From Actinomadura sp. DC4 (GTDB lineage: Bacteria; Actinomycetota; Actinomycetes; Streptosporangiales; Streptosporangiaceae), in assembly GCF_030406325.1 (NCBI RefSeq), contig NZ_JAUEQY010000048.1, positions 1 through 60,007 on the forward strand: 60,007 nucleotides of DNA. Direction: 5' to 3'. The notes beneath the pieces were generated by a model. That model saw nothing but the letters and a program-made list of their open reading frames with translations, was not told the origin of the DNA and did no database searches. Shown here one piece after another: positions 56,126 through 60,007 of the stretch. The translations under genes and the position numbers were made by a program. Within the stretch, counting starts at the first letter, position 1; every line of letters starts with the position of its first letter.

Positions 56126-56847
56126 CGGCCGTGCGGGTGGTGCGGCCGCCCGTGGTGGTGGTGCGGGGGGCGGCCCCCGGGGCGATGCCCGCCGGGCGGG
56201 TACGGGGCCACGAACGGCGGTTCGGGGGTGTACGGCGGCGCGACGTTGTACGGAGGCGGGTCGCTGTAGGGCGGTTCGACGCCGTACGGCGGGGCGACCG
56301 GCTGGTCCCACGCGGGCTGGAACACGGGGAAGACCGTCAGGGTCGCGGCCACCGGGTGCGGCCCGCTCGGGACGCAGTACGCCGTGAGCCCGCCCGCCGG
56401 GGTGTCGGCGTCGATCGTGATGGCGCCGACGGTGAGCTCGTGCGTGCCGTTCGCGAGCGGCGTCCACCGGCCGGGCAGGTCGCCGGAGAGTGACTCTCCG
56501 AGTGGGACGGACTCGCCCGAGCCCGTCACGCGGAACGCCGTGTTCTCCGCTCCGCCGACGCCGACCCGGGCCGAGGCGGTCCAGGAGTGGAGCGGGTACG
56601 GGGCGCCGAGGCCGAGGCTCGCGACGTGCAGCTGGAAGTCGACCGGCCGGTTCACCGCCGCCTGGCCGGGCGAGGTCAGCCAGCCGTCGAGGACGGCGGT
56701 CCGCGTGCCGAGCATCGGACCGCTGCAGGTGTAGGCCGTGGAGAAGCCGGCGGCCCGCGCCGTATGGGCGGCCGCCTGGGCGGTGAGGCCGGCGGCCGCC
56801 ACCACCGTGGCGGCGGCCACGGCCTGCTTTCCGATCGACGTGATCAT
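56122..56847 (-). CDS. Secreted protein with Pro/Tyr/His-rich tail
   Basis: 241 residues from ATG 56847 (GAGGAG upstream; the longer frame from 56955 adds no signal feature). Signal peptide QAVAAATVVAAAGLTAQA, then a beta-rich domain (STAYTCSGPMLGTRTAVLDG, NGTHELTVGAITIDADTPA) resembling the DUF6801-like secreted proteins, then a low-complexity tail with repeated PPY (PPYGVEPPYSDPPPYNVAPP) and a His-rich end (RPPHHHHGRPHHPHGR). The tail could bind metal or the wall. The His-rich end recalls the membrane protein at 32756. Function unknown. Confidence 0.7.
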   Translation of the reverse strand: MITSIGKQAVAAATVVAAAGLTAQAAAHTARAAGFSTAYTCSGPMLGTRTAVLDGWLTSPGQAAVNRPVDFQLHVASLGLGAPYPLHSWTASARVGVGGAENTAFRVTGSGESVPLGESLSGDLPGRWTPLANGTHELTVGAITIDADTPAGGLTAYCVPSGPHPVAATLTVFPVFQPAWDQPVAPPYGVEPPYSDPPPYNVAPPYTPEPPFVAPYPPGGHRPGGRPPHHHHGRPHHPHGR

Positions 56848-57013
56848 TTGAGCTCCTCTTGTCGTCTCAAAGATCGACGTCATCACGGCCGGGCGGCTCC
56901 GGTGGAGACCCGGCAGCGCGTTTTGCCGCCGCCGGTGAGGATCGGTACTGATCACAGATGGAGTCGTGGCCGGCCGCCGTATTCACTTCCCGATATGCGG
57001 GGTGATTGAGGTA

Positions 57014-57808
57014 TCAGGGGAGAATGCTGTCGACATAACCGCCGTCGACGCGGAGCGCGCCGCCCGTGGTCGCGGAGGCCGCCGCCGAGCTGAGGTAGAC
57101 GACCATGTTGGCGATCTCCTCGGGTTCGATGAGACGCTGCAGCAGGGAGTTCGGCCGGTATTCGGCCATGAACCGCCGTTGTGCCTCGTCCCAGGGCAGA
57201 TCGTCGCCGACCAGCTCCGCCACGAACTCCTCGACGCCCCCGGTGTGGGTCGGCCCGGCGACGACGGTGTTGACCGTCACCCCGGTCCCCGCGACGGCCT
57301 TCGCGTGGCCACGGGACACCGCCAGGAGCGCGGTCTTCGTCATCCCGTAGTGCACCATTTCCCCCGGAGTGACAATGGCCGAGTCGCTCGCGATGAACTG
57401 CACCCGTCCCCAGCCGCGATCGGTCATTCCGGTGATGTAATGGCGCGTCAGTCGGATGCCGGAAAGGACGTTGACCTCGAAATAGCGGCGCCACTCGTCG
57501 TCGTCGACCTCGAGGACGGGCTGCGGCCCGAAGATGCCGAGATTGTTGACGAGGATGTCGACCTCGGGTACCTCGGCGAACATCCGGTCCGCTCCTTCGG
57601 CCGTCCCCAGATCCGCCCCCACGCCGCGAAAGTCGCCCCCGGACACCTCTCCCGAGAGCTCCCGCGCCGCCGTCTCGGCCCCGGCGGCCTCCCGCCCGTT
57701 GACGACGACAGCGGCCCCGGCCTGCCCCAGCCCGGCCGCGATCGCCCGCCCGATCCCTTTGGTCGAACCACTGACAAGCGCCGTACGCCCACTCAGATCA
57801 ATGTCCAT
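57014..57808 (-). CDS. Short-chain dehydrogenase/reductase
   Basis: 264 residues from ATG 57808 (GGAAG upstream). Cofactor loop TALVSGSTKGIGRAIAAGLG, VDILVNNLGIFGPQPVLEVD, catalytic FIASDSAIVTPGEMVHYGM with TKTALLAVSRGHAKAV, and C-terminus SATTGGALRVDGGYVDSILP. Close in arrangement to the broken SDR at 28912, and to oxidoreductases of the YkvO/fabG-like group. It stands alone; the substrate is unknown. Confidence 0.9.
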   Translation of the reverse strand: MDIDLSGRTALVSGSTKGIGRAIAAGLGQAGAAVVVNGREAAGAETAARELSGEVSGGDFRGVGADLGTAEGADRMFAEVPEVDILVNNLGIFGPQPVLEVDDDEWRRYFEVNVLSGIRLTRHYITGMTDRGWGRVQFIASDSAIVTPGEMVHYGMTKTALLAVSRGHAKAVAGTGVTVNTVVAGPTHTGGVEEFVAELVGDDLPWDEAQRRFMAEYRPNSLLQRLIEPEEIANMVVYLSSAAASATTGGALRVDGGYVDSILP

Positions 57809-57944
57809 GGCCAGCTTCCCTACCCACCCACGCCGCCGCCCACCGCCGAACCCGACTGTGGGCGGCCGTCCGGGACGAACCCTGACGAGGGGACGGGGTG
57901 GAGTTGATGACACCGGACGCCGGCAACCCGCGCCGGCCCACGTC

Positions 57945-58200
57945 TCACCCGGCCGGCCGCCCAGGGCCGCCGACGGCGGCGATCACGCCGACCGCCATCG
58001 CCGGCCCGACCGTGGCGCGAAAGCCGCGGGTGACCTGTCGCGCGGCGGCGACCGGGACCACCACCAACGCGCTGACCAGCAGCAGACCGACCGCACGTAT
58101 CGCGGCGGTCACCGCGGTCAGCAGCGACAGGAACCGCACCGGCAGGCCACTCGCGCGCCACCTCCTCGTCCTGGCACAACACGAACAGCTCGCGGCCACC
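57945..58200 (-). pseudogene. Metal-ABC-transporter permease (ZnuB/MntB-like) relic, frameshifted
   Basis: GRELFVLCQDEEVAR in one frame is continued by SGLPVRFLSLLTAVTAAIRA, VGLLLVSALVVVPVAAARQV and TRGFRATVGPAMAVGVIAAV in another, the central helices of a ZnuB-type zinc/manganese permease, with about two bases missing near 58,150-58,155. The N-terminal helices and the C-terminus are gone. The rest of 57,809-58,430 shows no gene, so no matching ABC ATPase or binding protein survives here. Confidence 0.7.
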
Positions 58201-58429
58201 GCCGAGGCGGAGCGTCCCGCGACCGGATCACCTCCACGGGAACCGCGTCCACCACCCGACCCCGCCCACCAGCACCTACCAGCACACGCGACCACAACCG
58301 AAGCGAAGCGTCCACGACCGGATCGCCGCTCCGCTCGCGGGAGGCGGGCGCCACCCGGGTGGTCTTGGTGGGTGTCGGCGGACGCCGGCCGCGGCCGTAC
58401 GTCCCCCCGGCCCGCCGTTCCGCCGGGCG

Positions 58430-59185
58430 TCAGGCGGCGACGGTGGCGTGCATCTCCCAGACCAGGACCTCGGCCGCTTCGGTGGCCGTGACGCGCTGGC
58501 CGCCGGTCGCGGTCAAGCGGGCCGCGTCGCCCTCGGTCAAGTCGCCCGCGCCTTCGAGGGTCACTCCGCCGCGGGGGACGAACAGGTGCAGGAACGGCGC
58601 CTCGGGCAGTTCGACGCTCTGGCCCGCCTGCAGCCGGGCGACGTGCAGCGCCGCGTACTTGTTCTTGATCCGGATCGCCGACCGCTCCTCGTGCCGCGGC
58701 ATGCCGGAGGCGACCGTGACCAGGCCGCCGCGCAGCAGTTCGTCCTCGATCTCCAGCTGTTCGTACCCCGGCGCGATGCCGGCCTCATCCGGTACGACCC
58801 ACATCTGCACGAAGTGCACGGGCTCGGTGGCGGACGCGTCCGCCGAGAGCCGGTCGTTCTTCTCCGAGTGCAGGATGCCCGTACCCGCGCTCATCCGCTG
58901 CGCCAGACCCGGATAGATCACCCCGTTGTGCCCCTCGGAGTCCTGGTGCACGAGCGCGCCGCGCAGGACCCAGGTGACGATCTCCATGTCCCGGTGGGGG
59001 TGGGTCTCGAACCCGGTGCCCGGCTTGACCACGTCGTCGTTGTTGACCAGGAGCACCCCGTGGTGGGTGTTCCCCGGATCGTGGTGGTGCCCGAACGAGA
59101 ACGAGTGCTTGGAGTCGAGCCACGAGATCTTCGTCGCGAACCTTTCCCCCGCCCGCCGAACGTCGATACCCGGCCGCACGTCCAT
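58430..59185 (-). CDS. Pirin-family protein
   Basis: 251 residues, a two-cupin pirin. The iron site motifs of the first cupin are visible: FGHHHDPGNTHHGVLLVNN, GFETHPHRDMEIVTWVLRGA (HxH) and MSAGTGILHSEKNDRLS (His, Glu). The second cupin (LHLFVPRGGVTLEGAGDLTE) lacks metal ligands, as usual. Pirins act as quercetinases or as redox-responsive cofactors. The 15 bases before its ATG and the inverted repeat at 59200 suggest control by a MarR- or HxlR-type repressor not present in the window. Confidence 0.93.
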   Translation of the reverse strand: MDVRPGIDVRRAGERFATKISWLDSKHSFSFGHHHDPGNTHHGVLLVNNDDVVKPGTGFETHPHRDMEIVTWVLRGALVHQDSEGHNGVIYPGLAQRMSAGTGILHSEKNDRLSADASATEPVHFVQMWVVPDEAGIAPGYEQLEIEDELLRGGLVTVASGMPRHEERSAIRIKNKYAALHVARLQAGQSVELPEAPFLHLFVPRGGVTLEGAGDLTEGDAARLTATGGQRVTATEAAEVLVWEMHATVAA

Positions 59186-59199
59186 GTCGCTCCTAACCT

Positions 59200-59226
59200 C
59201 GATGGTTGAAAATTAAACTACCATCG
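59200..59226. promoter_or_regulatory. Inverted repeat in pirin promoter
   Basis: CGATGGT (59200-59206) and ACCATCG (59220-59226) flank TTGAAAATTAAACT. The AT-rich core with GTTNA/TNAAC halves is of the kind bound by MarR-type oxidative-stress repressors that often control pirins. The site lies 15 bases upstream of the pirin start. Confidence 0.55.
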
Positions 59227-59258
59227 GGAGGCGGGTTATTCCCTGGAGCGGACCCGGC

Positions 59259-59799
59259 TCACCTCTCCGGCAGCGGCGGCAGCGAGCCCCACGAATGCGG
59301 CTGGCCGATCCGGTCGGCGAGCACCACGGCGTCGCGCAGCAGCGGGTGCTCGGCGCCGAACGCGGGCCTGCCGTGCGCCAGCACCGCGTTGTCCAGCACC
59401 GGCGCCAGCAGGCCGGCCGCCGAGTCCAGGTCGCCGCGGTCGGCACGCGACGCCGCCAGGCTCACCCGCGCCGCGGCCGCCACCGGGTGGACGAGATCCA
59501 TGCCCGACCCCGCGCCGGCGCAGCCGATCACGGCCTCGTACGCGCGCTCCGCCGCCTCGACGTCACCGCGCGCCGTCGAGCACCGGGCGCCCGCGAGCAT
59601 GACCTGACCCTGCAGCGGAGTGGCGTCGCACCGGGGCCGTACGGGCGTGAGCGGCCGCAGCAGGACCGTGGCCTCCTCCGGCTCGTCCAGCCTCAGCAGC
59701 GTCTTCGCCAGCTCGATCCTGGTCAGCACCGCCAGCGGATCCGACTCGCCGGCGACCGCTCCCGGCAGGGGCGCGTCGTTCAGCTCCCTCAGTGCGTCG
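59259..59799 (-). CDS. TPR-like protein, 5' end lost in poor sequence
   Basis: The last about 180 residues of a helical-repeat protein, stop at 59259. Repeats such as TRIELAKTLLRLDEPEEATV, ARGDVEAAERAYEAVIGCAG and RADRGDLDSAAGLLAPVLDN have the spacing of tetratricopeptide repeats found in AfsR/SARP- or FxsC-type regulators and in kinase-linked proteins. The frame is open to about 59799 and then enters poly-G/poly-C, so the start and any N-terminal ATPase are unknown. It is probably larger in the genome. Confidence 0.65.

Positions 59800-60007
<208 letters not shown>

Overview
The window is about 60 kb of very GC-rich DNA with the coding style of an actinomycete: GTG and occasional TTG starts, many 4-base ATGA/GTGA overlaps, and FCR, TetR, AraC and LuxR-type regulators. 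The gene content (split methylmalonyl-CoA mutase with MeaB, SPW-repeat protein, ABBA prenyltransferase, PknB-type kinase with a propeller, NLR-like signalling pair) fits a soil actinobacterium. I lean to Streptosporangiales/Thermomonosporaceae, but the genus cannot be fixed from sequence alone. The right end (59,800-60,007) is poly-G/poly-C that looks like contig-end sequencing noise.

Layout. 1-5 kb: an LuxR-type ATPase regulator cut by the left edge, two FCR-type GntR regulators, a VOC protein, gene relics and a methyltransferase. 5.2-8.2 kb: a two-gene signalling pair. A class III cyclase-like protein ends in a short motif that recurs at the start of the next protein, a large P-loop protein, in the manner of bacterial amyloid signalling (NLR-like) systems. 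8.2-10.4 kb: an IS30 relic that appears to have beheaded one methyltransferase, then an intact LCMT-type methyltransferase. 10.4-17.2 kb: a compact biosynthetic locus with an ABBA aromatic prenyltransferase divergent from an orsellinate-synthase-like iterative PKS (KS-AT-DH-ACP) and a protein with a docking domain plus a degenerate condensation domain. 17.2-21.2 kb: a LysR relic, a secreted protein, and an MFS exporter preceded by an ultra-short ORF and a perfect hairpin. 21.2-27.3 kb: a YbdK-type glutamate-cysteine ligase and the mutA-mutB-meaB operon.

27.5-33.2 kb: an SPW membrane protein, an MFS-SDR-SDR operon divergent from its likely TetR repressor with three phased operators between them, and two membrane proteins. 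33.5-46.9 kb: an acyl-CoA catabolic region (SDRs, MaoC hydratase, acyl-CoA dehydrogenase, ADP-forming acyl-CoA synthetase, thiolase with its DUF35 partner). Three of its promoters carry the same site, TTCTAGAA-N5-YTCTAAAA, which suggests one TetR regulon. 47-59.2 kb: sugar transporter, ferredoxin, methyltransferase, EamA permease, Ser/Thr kinase, metallo-beta-lactamase-fold enzyme, aldo/keto reductase, AraC regulator, secreted protein, SDR, a frameshifted metal-ABC permease relic and a pirin. A partial TPR-like protein runs into the bad sequence at the right end.

Most interesting: the cyclase/NLR-like pair, the predicted prenyl-orsellinate locus with its odd condensation protein, the 7-codon ORF before the exporter, and two newly visible operator families. 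No tRNA, rRNA or CRISPR array was seen.
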